NCBI GenBank assembly: GCA_902798425.1
Contig: CADBWR010000022.1
Location: forward strand, 1-51,627
DNA: 51,627 nucleotides
DNA from: an uncultured Bacteroidales bacterium
GTDB lineage: Bacteria; Bacteroidota; Bacteroidia; Bacteroidales; Bacteroidaceae
Direction of reading: 5' to 3'
The notes under the pieces are model-generated. The model ran no database searches, was not told where the DNA came from, and was given only the letters and a program-made list of their open reading frames with translations. The stretch's first letter is position 1. Every line of letters starts with the position of its first letter. Shown in pieces: positions 1-8,814 of the stretch. Position numbers and translations under genes: made by a program.

Positions 1-75
1 TTTTCTATCCATTGGGTGGCTGAAAGGGTAAAATTGGGTATGCAAAGATACGAAACAATTTGGAAACAAAAAAGA

Positions 76-112
76 AATCAGCGAGATATTTCATAAAAAT
101 ATCTTGCTGATT
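76..112 (-). terminator. Candidate terminator hairpin
   Basis: Arms 76-90 and 98-112 pair over 15 bp (one G-T pair) around a 7-nt loop. Read on the minus strand the hairpin is followed by TTTCTTTTTT, as in an intrinsic terminator. The transcript it would end is unclear; the nearest minus-strand gene stops about 700 bp away. Confidence 0.5.
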
Positions 113-298
113 GTATGGAATGAAGAATATAGGGATTACCTGCTGTTACTTGTCAAGATACATCATCTGGCCAAACTGATAGAATGGCATTCTGCGATTC
201 TGGAACAATTTGGTCATCAGATGTTTCTTACTGCCAAATAGACAATATGATACATTACGTTGGTGCTGCCATATTCCACGTAAGCGTTTCTGATATCT

Positions 299-361
299 TC
301 ACAAGACAGGCTGAGCCAGTTACGGGATAGTCTAAGCCAGTTACGGGATAGGCTGAGCCAG
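299..361 (-). repeat. Three tandem copies of a 21-bp repeat
   Basis: Units 299-319, 320-340 and 341-361 read on the minus strand as CTGG-TCAG-CTATCCCGTAA variants. The same 21-bp unit occurs twice at 10114-10155 and twice at 34289-34330 on the plus strand. Each time it lies within about 30-220 bp of an element made of inverted short tandem arrays. Function unknown. Confidence 0.75.
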
Positions 362-575
362 CTGCGTATACAGCTGTGTTGATGATGTAAATAGCTGTAT
401 TTGCACACCTACTACAACTATTTAGCACTCCAAATACAACTGATTAGCGCTCCAATGAGTTGTATTTTTCAAGAAGATTAGCGAAAATGGGCAAAATCGC
501 AAAAAACGTCACCACTCCACCTAATCTTCTGAAACCCCGATGTACAAAGGCTTTGCGGTGTGTGGAGTGTTATCC

Positions 576-729
576 AAAGACTCCACCAACACTCCACCAA
601 CACTCCACCAACACTCCACACACACTCCCCCTTCAGGTGGGTTCTAAAGAATTGCTCTACGGGTTCGTCAATGAGGAAAGACAGGGGGATATCTCGGTGG
701 AGTGTTGGTGGAGTCTTGGTGAGGTCTTA
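576..729. repeat. Inverted arrays of an 11-bp tandem repeat (element E1)
   Basis: Three exact copies of CAACACTCCAC fill 587-619, preceded by a degenerate copy from 576. The reverse complement GTGGAGTGTTG and two variants occupy 697-729. The arms can pair across about 75 bp. Compare the elements at 9759-9958, 13521-13943 and 34359-34519, which have the same layout with different repeat units. Confidence 0.7.
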
Positions 730-821
730 AAGCAACACTCCACACTAGTGAAACCCCTCTGTAGAAAGGCGTTCCGAGAGATTTTGGTGGAGTGTGGCGT
801 CTAAAATGAAAAACACTGATA

Positions 822-2786
822 TCAGTTGGCCACCTTGTATTCAAACGGCATGGCTGGAAGACCTTTCTTATTATAGATGCTGGCACGAGGACTGTCTTTC
901 CAAGCATAGCGCACAAAGGCAGGTTTCTCCATCGGTGACTGGAACTTCAGGTAGGCACCCTCAACGGTGGCCTCCACATTGACAAAACGCTTGTCGGCAC
1001 CAGCGACCTCCACCTCATGGGCTACGCCTTCGCGTAACGGCTGGTCGAAGATGACAGTAACGGCAGTGCCCTTGACAGTATGACCCACAGGCTGTGGCGA
1101 GAGAGCTGGCCACTCACCATAGGCTACACGGTCCAGGCAGAGCGCTACACGTTCGGCAGCCTCCTTCTTGCGCAAGGGATGAATATCAACGGTTTCACCG
1201 AGATCAATGAGGCAGGCAGTCTCGGCATGCTCGTCGCCAATGGTCGCCAGGCGCTGCTCCTCGCGCAGACGTGCCCAGTTGCTGTTGACAGGATTGGCTT
1301 CGTAGACGATGGGGCGAGGCATGCCTGTCTGCTGGCGACCGTCGTGGTTAGCGAGCTGTACAATACAGAAGGGCAGTGCCGGGTCTTGCCACAGCGCACG
1401 CCATCCGCCCATCAACTTACGGAGATAGTCGCCATAGGCAGCAGGATTGCCCGTGTTCGACTCACCCTGATACCAGACGATGCCACTCAAGGCATAGGGT
1501 GCCAAGGGATAGAGCACAGCATTATAAAGTGTGGTGGGCATATTCTGCAGACTGATGTCACCACTGGGGCACGACGGCATATCGGCACCCGCATGTTGCA
1601 GCCACTGGTTGCTCAGTGCGATGACATCCTTCGGCATGGGATTCTGACTCTGGCGGTCAGCACCGAAACAGAGCATGTAAGGCTTCTCAGGAATGAAGTG
1701 GGCCGTACCATATTTATTAATAAAGCGGATGGTGATAACATTGTCGCCTTCACGGAGCAGTCCCTCGGGGATATCGTAGCGACGGGGAGGATACTGGTAG
1801 TAGGTGCGTCCCACCTGCTGACCATTGACATAGGTGATGTCGGCATCAAACAGTGTACCCAACAGCAGACGGGCGGGCTGTCCGGCATGTGCCTTATCTA
1901 TCTGGATGTGCTGGCGCAACCATATAGTGCCAGTACCACGCCATCCCCAGTTGTTCTGGTCGATGGTCTTCCACGAACTGTCATCGCAGTCGAGGGCTGT
2001 GAAATGTCCTGTGATACCAGGATCCTGCTGGTCCAGCAACTCGTTCCAACGGCGGTCAGCCAGGTTGTTGGCCCTCGCCTGGGCAGCTACATACTCCTTG
2101 TTATCGTAAAGACGAGTCTTCTGCAACAGCTGCGGATGGTCTTTTGCCAAGCTGTCTGCTGGCAGCCATGCCTCAATAGGAGTGCCGCCCCAGCTATTGA
2201 CGATGATACCCTGCGGCACCTTTGTTTTCTCCTGCATGCGTTTGCCCAAGAACGAACCCAGGGCAGAAAACAGCCAGGCATTCTGCTTGGTCAGCGGTTT
2301 CCAATTGATATTGGTGGGACGGATATCATCCTGCATACCATGAGCATTTGTCTCGTTCTGGACACGGAACAAACGAACCTTATTGTTGTCAAAACGGTCG
2401 ATTTCATCGACATACTGCGGATAGACACGCTCTATGGTTACGTCGATATTCGACTGACCAGAACAGAGCCACACGTCGCCCACCAGCACATCCGTGAATT
2501 CCTGCACTTCTCCGTCCTTACCACTCACCGCTAAAACATAAGGACCGCCAGCCTTGGTCTTCGGCAAGTCGATGCGCCAACGACCTTGGGCATCGGCAGC
2601 TGTCGTATACTGTTTCTTCTGCCAACGGATGGTAACCTGTTCCTGAGGTTCAGCCTTACCCCATACAGGAATAGCCTTACCACGTTGTAACACCATACCC
2701 GACTGGAACATCTGCGGTAAAACGACTTTAGCATTGGCCACACAAAATCCTGTGAGCGCCAATAGAAGAAGAAAAGATTTTCTCAT
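822..2786 (-). CDS. Secreted SASA-family acetylesterase (sialate O-acetylesterase-like), probably acting on acetylated xylan
   Basis: A 654-residue protein with a signal peptide (MRKSFLLLLALTGFCVANA). The SASA/SGNH nucleophile motif is seen as CSGQSN near residue 110, after an N-terminal beta-rich domain (about 25-100). A second SASA block carries WYQGESN near residue 440, and a beta-sandwich insertion lies between them. Family members remove O-acetyl groups from sugars. The gene is divergent from a transporter/xylanase/xylosidase operon, and acetylesterase genes accompany the P. bryantii xyn cluster, so an acetylxylan substrate is inferred. It has its own Bacteroidetes-type promoter. A sialic-acid substrate cannot be excluded, but no sialidase or sialic-acid catabolic gene is present. 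Confidence 0.88.
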   Translation of the reverse strand: MRKSFLLLLALTGFCVANAKVVLPQMFQSGMVLQRGKAIPVWGKAEPQEQVTIRWQKKQYTTAADAQGRWRIDLPKTKAGGPYVLAVSGKDGEVQEFTDVLVGDVWLCSGQSNIDVTIERVYPQYVDEIDRFDNNKVRLFRVQNETNAHGMQDDIRPTNINWKPLTKQNAWLFSALGSFLGKRMQEKTKVPQGIIVNSWGGTPIEAWLPADSLAKDHPQLLQKTRLYDNKEYVAAQARANNLADRRWNELLDQQDPGITGHFTALDCDDSSWKTIDQNNWGWRGTGTIWLRQHIQIDKAHAGQPARLLLGTLFDADITYVNGQQVGRTYYQYPPRRYDIPEGLLREGDNVITIRFINKYGTAHFIPEKPYMLCFGADRQSQNPMPKDVIALSNQWLQHAGADMPSCPSGDISLQNMPTTLYNAVLYPLAPYALSGIVWYQGESNTGNPAAYGDYLRKLMGGWRALWQDPALPFCIVQLANHDGRQQTGMPRPIVYEANPVNSNWARLREEQRLATIGDEHAETACLIDLGETVDIHPLRKKEAAERVALCLDRVAYGEWPALSPQPVGHTVKGTAVTVIFDQPLREGVAHEVEVAGADKRFVNVEATVEGAYLKFQSPMEKPAFVRYAWKDSPRASIYNKKGLPAMPFEYKVAN

Positions 2787-2811
2787 GACAATTGATAATG
2801 ATTAGTTGCGG

Positions 2812-2843
2812 CAAAGGTACAAATAAGTGAGCAAAAAGCCAAA
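2812..2843 (-). promoter_or_regulatory. Promoter of the SASA esterase gene
   Basis: On the minus strand TTTG (2840-2843) lies 20 nt before TACCTTTG (2812-2819), matching the Bacteroidetes -33/-7 pattern. It sits about 25 nt upstream of the start codon. Confidence 0.7.
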
Positions 2844-2924
2844 ATATTTCGCTCTTTTTCCTTCCATGCTACAAATAGAGTAGTTTTTGTAACATGCAAA
2901 AACATCCATTTCAACAGAAAACAC

Positions 2925-2932
2925 TAATTTTG
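2925..2932 (+). promoter_or_regulatory. Probable -7 box of the xylan utilisation operon
   Basis: TAATTTTG at 2925-2932 matches TAnnTTTG and leaves about a 24-nt leader before the transporter start. No clear TTTG was seen at -33, which would suit an activator-dependent promoter (inference). Confidence 0.5.
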
Positions 2933-2962
2933 CAGCAGAATTCGTATAAAAACTAACAACAA

Positions 2963-4381
2963 ATGACAACTATCGACACTCAAGGCACTAAAGGATTCTA
3001 TAAATTATCCTGGCTGCAACGTATTGGCTTTGGCTCTGGCGACTTAGCCCAGAACCTGATTTACCAAACCATCAGCATGTATTTGCTGTTCTTCTACACT
3101 AACATTTATGGACTGGACCCCGCTGACGCTGCCACCATGTTCCTGGTAGTCCGTCTGGTCGACGTACTGTGGGACCCCTTGGTAGGAACTTACGTAGATA
3201 AGCACAATCCCAAACTGGGTAAGTATCGCTCCTACTTGGTATTAGGTGGTATACCCCTGACAGGCTTCGCCATCCTGTGTTTCTGGAATGGTTTTGCGCC
3301 ATCACTCATATACGCCTACGTCACCTATGTCGGCATGTCTATGCTATACACGCTGATTAATGTACCTTATGGTGCACTGAACTCTTCACTGACACGTGAC
3401 ACAGACGAGATTACCACCCTGACCAGCGTCCGTATGTTCCTGGCCAATGTCGGTGGACTCTGTGTAGCATCTGGTATTCCCTTGGTAGTTGCCGCCTTTG
3501 CCCCCAAAGCTGCTGACGGTACTGCCATCATCAATACCCCTGAGGCCAGCGGCGCATGGTTCACCACGATGGGCCTCTATGCCATCATTGGTCTGGTGCT
3601 GCTTATCTTCTGCTTCACACAGACCAAGGAGCGCGTGGTGATGGATGCCAAGGACATGGAGGATGTAAAGGTCAGCGACCTGTGGACAGAGTTTGTCCGC
3701 AACCGCCCCTTGCGTGTGCTGGCCTTCTTCTTTATCACTGCCTTCGCCATGATGTCAGTAGGTAATGCTGCCGGTTCATACTATATGACCTGTAACCTGC
3801 AGGCTACCAGCGACCAGTTGGCCATCTTCATGGGTCTGGGTTCTGTTCCTGCCTTCATCTTCATGCCATTGGTTCCCGCCATCAAGAAAGCTGTCGGCAA
3901 GCGTGGCATGTTCAATATCTTCCTGACAGTGGCTATCGTCGGTATGGCTATCCTCTATGTGGTCAGCATCGTACCCTCACTGAAGTCACAGATGTGGATA
4001 GTCTATGTGGCACAGTTCATCAAGTCTACGGGTGTCATCGTAGCCACCGGTTACATGTGGGCACTTGTTCCTGAGGTTATTTCCTATGGTGAGTACACCA
4101 CAGGCAAGCGCATCTCTGGTATCGTCAATGCCCTGACAGGTATCTTCTTCAAGGCCGGCATGGCACTGGGTGGTGTCGTTCCCGGACTGGTGCTGGCGTA
4201 CGTTGGCTTCAATGCCAAGGAGACTGTCCAGACTCCATTTGCCGAACAGGGTATCCTGTGGCTAGTATGCGTCATTCCCGCTATCCTGCTTGGACTCGCC
4301 ATGTTCATCATCTCCAAGTATGAGTTGACTGACGAGGTCATCGATGATATCAACAAGAAAATTGAAGCACGTAACAACTAA
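2963..4381 (+). CDS. xynD: GPH-family sugar:cation symporter (xylo-oligosaccharide transporter)
   Basis: A 472-residue MFS-fold membrane protein of the glycoside-pentoside-hexuronide:cation symporter family (MelB/XynP type). The loop after the second helix has the family-like segment RLVDVLWDPLVGTYVDK (about residues 55-71), and about 12 hydrophobic segments follow. The C-terminal tail is short and charged. It is the first gene of an operon with a GH10 xylanase (10 bp downstream) and a GH43 enzyme, so xylo-oligosaccharides are the inferred substrate. P. bryantii has a sodium:solute symporter named XynD in its xyn cluster; the symbol is used by that analogy. Confidence 0.85.
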   Translation: MTTIDTQGTKGFYKLSWLQRIGFGSGDLAQNLIYQTISMYLLFFYTNIYGLDPADAATMFLVVRLVDVLWDPLVGTYVDKHNPKLGKYRSYLVLGGIPLTGFAILCFWNGFAPSLIYAYVTYVGMSMLYTLINVPYGALNSSLTRDTDEITTLTSVRMFLANVGGLCVASGIPLVVAAFAPKAADGTAIINTPEASGAWFTTMGLYAIIGLVLLIFCFTQTKERVVMDAKDMEDVKVSDLWTEFVRNRPLRVLAFFFITAFAMMSVGNAAGSYYMTCNLQATSDQLAIFMGLGSVPAFIFMPLVPAIKKAVGKRGMFNIFLTVAIVGMAILYVVSIVPSLKSQMWIVYVAQFIKSTGVIVATGYMWALVPEVISYGEYTTGKRISGIVNALTGIFFKAGMALGGVVPGLVLAYVGFNAKETVQTPFAEQGILWLVCVIPAILLGLAMFIISKYELTDEVIDDINKKIEARNN

Positions 4382-4391
4382 TATCACTTTC

Positions 4392-5492
4392 ATGAAAAGA
4401 CTCCTCCTATCCGCTATGGCCATTGCCACGCTGACTAGCGTGTCGGCACAAGGCCTCAAAGACGCCGTTGGCAAATATTTCCTGATGGGTGCAGCCATCA
4501 ACCAATGGCAAAGCGACGGACAGGTTCCTCAGGCCGATGCCGTTCTAAGCAAGCATTTCAACTGCGTAGTAGCAGAAAACTGCATGAAACCAGAGGTTCT
4601 GGCACCTGCAGAGGGCATCTTCGACTTCCGTGTAGCAGACAAGTTCGTCAGCTACGCCCAGCAGTTGGGACTGAAGGTCAACGGTCACTGCCTGGTATGG
4701 CACTCACAGGCTCCTGACTGGTGGTTCACCAATGGCTATGCCGCCAGTCCGGTATCCAAGGAAGTGCTGAAAGAGCGCCTTATCAAACACATCAAAACCG
4801 TGGTAGGTCACTTCAAGGGTAAGGTGTTTGGCTGGGACGTTGTCAACGAGGCCATCGAAGATGACGGTTCTTTCCGTAAGTCACCCTACTATAGACTGTT
4901 GGGCGAGGAATTCATTGAGATAGCCTTCCGTGCTGCCCACGAGGCTGACCCCGACGCAGAGCTCTACTATAACGACTACTCCATGTCTGGTGAGAAGAAG
5001 CGCGAAGCCGTCTGCCGCCTGGTCAAGAACCTGAAGGCTAAAGGTCTGCGCATCGATGGTGTAGGCATGCAGAGCCACAATGGTCTGGACTATCCCAACC
5101 TCGACGAATATGAGAAGAGCATCGATGCCTTTGCCGCCTGTGGCGTGAAGGTGCTGATTACGGAGCTCGACATCAATGTGCTGCCTAACCCACAAGGCTT
5201 TGGCGGTGCAGGCATCGAGCAGAACTACGAGTTTCAGCAGAAGTACAACCCCTATACTGCCGGACTGCCAGCAGACAAGCAGAAAGAGCTCAACAAGCGT
5301 TGGATGGACTTGTTCAAGATTTACTACAAGCACCGCGACCAGATTGGCCGTGTCACCCTGTGGGGTCTCTGCGACGAGAACTCGTGGCTCAACGGCTGGC
5401 CTATTAAGGGACGTACCAACTATGCCCTGCTCTTCGACCGCCAGTATCAGGCCAAGCCTGTTGTTAACGACATTATCAAACTATTCAAATAA
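4392..5492 (+). CDS. xynA: GH10 endo-1,4-beta-xylanase, exported
   Basis: A single-domain GH10 xylanase of 366 residues. I start it at 4392, where a signal peptide begins (MKRLLLSAMAIATLTSVSA), not at the upstream in-frame ATG at 4344 that overlaps the transporter gene. Catalytic acid/base Glu153 lies in WDVVNEA and nucleophile Glu258 in ITELDI. The substrate-binding HCLVWHSQ motif is near residues 99-106. There is no lipobox, carbohydrate-binding module or secretion tail, so it is predicted to be periplasmic or released. It sits between the transporter and the GH43 gene with gaps of 10 and 11 bp. Its size and setting resemble P. bryantii XynA. Confidence 0.93.
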   Translation: MKRLLLSAMAIATLTSVSAQGLKDAVGKYFLMGAAINQWQSDGQVPQADAVLSKHFNCVVAENCMKPEVLAPAEGIFDFRVADKFVSYAQQLGLKVNGHCLVWHSQAPDWWFTNGYAASPVSKEVLKERLIKHIKTVVGHFKGKVFGWDVVNEAIEDDGSFRKSPYYRLLGEEFIEIAFRAAHEADPDAELYYNDYSMSGEKKREAVCRLVKNLKAKGLRIDGVGMQSHNGLDYPNLDEYEKSIDAFAACGVKVLITELDINVLPNPQGFGGAGIEQNYEFQQKYNPYTAGLPADKQKELNKRWMDLFKIYYKHRDQIGRVTLWGLCDENSWLNGWPIKGRTNYALLFDRQYQAKPVVNDIIKLFK

Positions 5493-5503
5493 GAACTATT
5501 ATT

Positions 5504-6541
5504 ATGGCAAAATTACCACGTTATCTTTTCCCAAACGACTATATGGCTGACCCTTCAGCCAATGTATTTAACGGACGCCTGTATGTATACCCCAGCCATG
5601 ACTGGGATGCGGGTGAATGTTTCGACGACGATGGCGGTCACTTCCAAATGCGCGACTACCATGTGCTGTCGTGGAATGATGTAGAAAACGATGAAGCTAC
5701 CGACCACGGCGTGATTCTCGATGTAGACCAAGTCAAGTGGGCCGAGAAGCAGATGTGGGACAACGATGTGGTCGAGAAAGACGGCAAATACTACCTCATC
5801 TTCTCAGCAAAAGGCTATGACGGTGTTTTCCATCTGGGTGTTGCTGTTGCTGATAAGCCCGAAGGTCCATTCATTCCGCAGGATCAGCCTATCCGCGGCT
5901 CTTTCTCTATCGACCCCAGCGTCTTCAAGGATGACGACGGCAAGATATACTGCTACTTCGGTGGACTGTGGGGTGGACAGCTCCAGTGGTGGCACGCCAC
6001 CTATCATGGCTTTGAGGCTATCCCCGGCAAATACGGTGACAACAATGGTCTCATCGACCTTGGTCCCGCTCCCGACCACAAGACACAGCTGTTTGCCAAG
6101 CCCGACGCTCCCGCTGTTCCCAGCGCAGTAGTACGCATGAGCGATGACGTGCTTCAGTTTGCAGAGGCTCCGCGTCCTCTTATCATCGTTGACAAGGACG
6201 GTCAGCCCCTGAAGGCAGGTGACCCTCACCGCTTCTTTGAGGCCAGCTGGATGCATAAGTACAATGGCAAGTACTACCTCTCCTACTCTACGGGTGACAG
6301 CCACCTGCTGTGCTATGCCATCAGCGACAACCCCTACGGACCTTTCACCTATCAGGGCGTCATCCTGGATCCCGTCGTAGGATGGACCACTCACCACTCT
6401 ATCGTAGAGTACAAGGGTCAGTGGTATCTGTTCTATCACGACTGTGTACCCAGCAACGATGTCACACACCTGCGCTCACTGAAGGTGCAGCGCCTGTTTT
6501 ACAATGAGGACGGTACCATCCAAAAGGTTGTGAATGAGTGA
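5504..6541 (+). CDS. xynB: GH43 beta-xylosidase / exo-xylanase, cytoplasmic
   Basis: A 345-residue five-bladed-propeller glycoside hydrolase. The GH43 triad is visible: base Asp16 in ADPSANVF, the pKa-tuning Asp137 in IDPSVFKDDDG, and acid Glu246 in FFEASWMHK. There is no signal peptide, so it should act in the cytoplasm on oligosaccharides imported by the upstream symporter. It follows the xylanase gene by 11 bp and precedes a perfect inverted repeat that probably ends the operon. It matches the arrangement of P. bryantii xynA-xynB. Arabinofuranosidase activity is possible because GH43 members vary, but the context favours xylose release. Confidence 0.9.
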   Translation: MAKLPRYLFPNDYMADPSANVFNGRLYVYPSHDWDAGECFDDDGGHFQMRDYHVLSWNDVENDEATDHGVILDVDQVKWAEKQMWDNDVVEKDGKYYLIFSAKGYDGVFHLGVAVADKPEGPFIPQDQPIRGSFSIDPSVFKDDDGKIYCYFGGLWGGQLQWWHATYHGFEAIPGKYGDNNGLIDLGPAPDHKTQLFAKPDAPAVPSAVVRMSDDVLQFAEAPRPLIIVDKDGQPLKAGDPHRFFEASWMHKYNGKYYLSYSTGDSHLLCYAISDNPYGPFTYQGVILDPVVGWTTHHSIVEYKGQWYLFYHDCVPSNDVTHLRSLKVQRLFYNEDGTIQKVVNE

Positions 6542-6543
6542 GT

Positions 6544-6567
6544 AAAATGAAAGCGAGCTTTCATTTT
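6544..6567 (+). terminator. Probable terminator of the xylan operon
   Basis: A perfect 11-bp inverted repeat (AAAATGAAAGC / GCTTTCATTTT) with a 2-nt spacer starts 2 bp after the xynB stop. A second small hairpin (GATAC-GAA-GTATC) follows at 6586-6598. The words AAGGTTGTGAATGA at the xynB stop are repeated at 6599-6612, so the gene end has been partly duplicated. Confidence 0.6.
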
Positions 6568-6631
6568 CGAACGTAAACAAGCCCGATACGAAGTATCAAG
6601 GTTGTGAATGAATAACTAACTAACGACTAAC

Positions 6632-7867
6632 TTATATTATCAACTGCTGAAGTCGCCCGGGAGCAAATAACTCTTGGGCGACATCTTGTATCTGGGGAGC
6701 CGTAATAGCATCGATGCGCTGTAACAGGTCATCGATGTCGCGCTCACGACCGTAATGCAGATAGTTCTTGGCGATATCCAAGGCAAACTGTTCGCGGTTG
6801 TCACAGGCAATGGCTATCTGTCCTTTCAACTGACGCTTGGCAGCCACCAGCTGACGCTCTGTCAAGGGGTGCTGCATCACTTTGTCCAGTTCGTGGTGTA
6901 CCAGTCGTAGACAACGCTTCACATCGTGATGGTCACAACCGAAATAGACAGACCAGCAACCCGTATCACTATAACTCACCATAGAACTCTCCACGGTATA
7001 TACCAATCCGTTCCTCTCACGCAAAGAGAGATTCAGGCGGGCATTCATGCCTGGACCACCCAACAGGTTATTCAACAGGTATAGCGGCAGGCGACGCTCG
7101 TCGTCGTAACAATAGGCTGTACTTCCCAGCATGACATGCGACTGATGATGCTCCTGAGAAGATGGTGCTATTGCTTCAGCCTGTGGAAAAGAAGAGGCAG
7201 ACGGCTCCATATGCTGGTCATGGCAGTCACCTATCTGTTCCATACACCGTTCCAAGCGTAGTAGAAGCCGCTGGAAATCCACATCGCCATAGGCAAAAAA
7301 GATGGCATTGTCAGGGCGATAGTAGCGTTGAGTAAAGCGGCGTGCGTCAGCACTTGTAAACGACAATACTCTTTCTCGCGTACCTAATATGTTATGCCCT
7401 AACGGATGGTGGCGGAATATCATATTCTCGAACTCGTCATAGATAAGTTCCGCCGGTGAGTCGTTATAGCTCTCTATCTCGTCGCAGATAACATCCACCT
7501 CGTGGCGTATCTCCTCTTCGGGATAGGTACTGCAGAAGACGATGTCGCACAGCAGGTCTACCGCCCTATTCAGATGGTCCTTCAGGATTGCCGCATAGAA
7601 TACCGTATCTTCCTTGTTGGTAAAGGCATTGAGGTCGCCACCCACACTCTCCAGACTATTGAGTATCTGGATAGCTGAACGTCGCTGTGTGCCCTTAAAG
7701 GTTGTATGTTCACAGAAATGTGCCAACCCATCCTCGCCCAGAGCCTCCTGACGGGCACCAGCATTGATGCCGATACCACAGTAGACCACCTTCGATTGAG
7801 AGGGCAGATGAATGATGCGTAGCCCATTAGCAAGTGTTGCTGTATTATACTTTTCCATAATCGCCAT
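6632..7867 (-). CDS. M16 family zinc peptidase (insulinase/processing-peptidase type)
   Basis: A 411-residue single-unit M16 peptidase. The inverted zinc motif HFCEH is at residues 50-54 and the third ligand Glu130 is in EVDVICDEIES, 77 residues later, as expected. The C-terminal half has the inactive M16 repeat with a glycine-rich LLGGPGMNARLNLSLRERNGLVY segment. There is no signal peptide, so it is predicted to be cytoplasmic. The start is two bases downstream of the BRO-N gene stop, and the two are likely co-transcribed. ATG at 7867 is used; the ATG at 7858 is equally possible. The substrate is unknown. Confidence 0.88.
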   Translation of the reverse strand: MAIMEKYNTATLANGLRIIHLPSQSKVVYCGIGINAGARQEALGEDGLAHFCEHTTFKGTQRRSAIQILNSLESVGGDLNAFTNKEDTVFYAAILKDHLNRAVDLLCDIVFCSTYPEEEIRHEVDVICDEIESYNDSPAELIYDEFENMIFRHHPLGHNILGTRERVLSFTSADARRFTQRYYRPDNAIFFAYGDVDFQRLLLRLERCMEQIGDCHDQHMEPSASSFPQAEAIAPSSQEHHQSHVMLGSTAYCYDDERRLPLYLLNNLLGGPGMNARLNLSLRERNGLVYTVESSMVSYSDTGCWSVYFGCDHHDVKRCLRLVHHELDKVMQHPLTERQLVAAKRQLKGQIAIACDNREQFALDIAKNYLHYGRERDIDDLLQRIDAITAPQIQDVAQELFAPGRLQQLII

Positions 7868-7869
7868 TC

Positions 7870-8736
7870 TTAATCTTCCGTTTCTTCAGGCAACTCCTGT
7901 ATCCTGTCTGCAGGAGGTAGATAGTCAGATGCTTTCTCTCTTGAAATTACAGAACGGCCAATCTGAGATTCCAGTTTCTTTCTGGCATCACCAGCAATCT
8001 TTCCACCTTTGCGAGCAACGGCAGCACTCTGTTTGAATCCTTTTGGATTTTGGGCTTTACTGATTTCTGTAGTCGAAGCCTCTGCCAGAATATTTAGTGC
8101 CAGTTCGATGTTCGTCATGTTATCACGCAGACTCTCCTTCTTTAGCCCTTTGTATTGCTTATATTGTCTTGTGGTCTTTCCACTCCAAGCCTGAGTAATG
8201 ATATCTGTCAGCGAGGCATATTGCTGGCCTTCTTTCACGCCTGCTCTATCCCATTCATCCGTCAGTTCCTTGCGCACCTCAATGCTCTTCAGTCGCTGGT
8301 TAATCCACTTGTCAGAGTAGCCCAACCTACGATAGTCTGCGTATGCCTGTTCAAAGTTCAACTCAGGATCTTGCATCTGGTCAACACGACGTGCAGCCAC
8401 CTCTGCCATCCACTGCTTAAATGGCTCAGCCTTCTTAGAAGGAATAGACTCAATTAATCTGAACATCTGCGTCATGTCTGCCGCATCAGTCAGTCGCATC
8501 TTACCGTCAGCAGCTTTCATTTTCAACTGGTGACAATTTGTCACCGTTTTATTTCCTTCCTCCTTCAGCCTCTGCTTCAGTTTATTCCAGTACTTACGTG
8601 CTGTGACATAGTCTTTACTATCCGTCAACACCCCACACACGTCGACAATAGAGAAGTACCATTTCTGCTTCTCATCATCCCACTTTGTTCGAACTTTCTG
8701 TTCTCCAAACAGCTGAATCAATTCTTTTTCTGCCAT
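7870..8736 (-). CDS. BRO-N domain protein (phage antirepressor-like)
   Basis: A 288-residue protein with an N-terminal BRO-N-like DNA-binding domain (about residues 15-120; WYFSIVDVCGVLTDSKDY, then LTDAADMTQMFRLIESIPSKKAE). The C-terminal half is helical and ends in a basic segment (AARRGG-like VARKGGKIAGDARKKLE) seen in BRO/DinD-like proteins. BRO-N proteins are common as phage antirepressors but also occur alone in Prevotella genomes. No other phage gene is nearby. It is the first gene of a two-gene unit with the M16 peptidase and has its own -7 box at 8753-8760. The function beyond probable DNA binding is not known. Confidence 0.75.
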   Translation of the reverse strand: MAEKELIQLFGEQKVRTKWDDEKQKWYFSIVDVCGVLTDSKDYVTARKYWNKLKQRLKEEGNKTVTNCHQLKMKAADGKMRLTDAADMTQMFRLIESIPSKKAEPFKQWMAEVAARRVDQMQDPELNFEQAYADYRRLGYSDKWINQRLKSIEVRKELTDEWDRAGVKEGQQYASLTDIITQAWSGKTTRQYKQYKGLKKESLRDNMTNIELALNILAEASTTEISKAQNPKGFKQSAAVARKGGKIAGDARKKLESQIGRSVISREKASDYLPPADRIQELPEETED

Positions 8737-8752
8737 ATCGTTTTCAATGCTG

Positions 8753-8760
8753 CAAATTTA
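8753..8760 (-). promoter_or_regulatory. -7 box of the BRO-N / M16 unit
   Basis: TAAATTTG on the minus strand matches TAnnTTTG and lies 16 nt before the BRO-N start codon. No TTTG was seen at the usual -33 distance. Confidence 0.45.
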
Positions 8761-8814
8761 CTACTTTTTTATTAATATAGTATGGAAAAAACGAAAATGT
8801 TACATGCTAAAGGA

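Larger units (their letters stand above)
1..821. other. Gene-free, repeat-rich region at the left edge
   Basis: I see no convincing gene here. Open frames across 217-408 and 460-804 are translations of repeats and lack a protein-like composition. A minus-strand -7 box (TATCTTTG, complement of 43-50) may start a transcript leaving the window to the left. A strong hairpin lies at 76-112, three 21-bp repeats at 299-361, and inverted arrays of an 11-bp repeat at 576-729. A related motif is repeated directly at about 530-558 and 748-779 (both contain GAAACCCC followed by TGTA-AAAGGC). Confidence 0.7.

Noticed and set aside
299-361. Possible mini-CRISPR array
   Set aside because: The 21-bp units are contiguous with no spacers, and no cas gene is present.
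217-408. Minus-strand frame of 63 codons
   Set aside because: It translates the 21-bp repeat (SRNWL repeats), a multiple of three, so the long frame is a consequence of the repeat length.
460-804. Open frame of 114 codons in the left gap
   Set aside because: It is created by the CACTCCACC-type repeats and starts with TTG; the peptide is low-complexity and crosses both repeat arms.
1080-2534. Long plus-strand frame opposite the SASA esterase gene
   Set aside because: It is antisense to a well-supported gene and has no recognisable domain. The same applies to 12468-13499 opposite ychF and 49768-50793 opposite frdA.
4344-4391. Upstream start for the xylanase
   Set aside because: It would overlap the transporter gene and put 16 charged residues before an obvious signal peptide.
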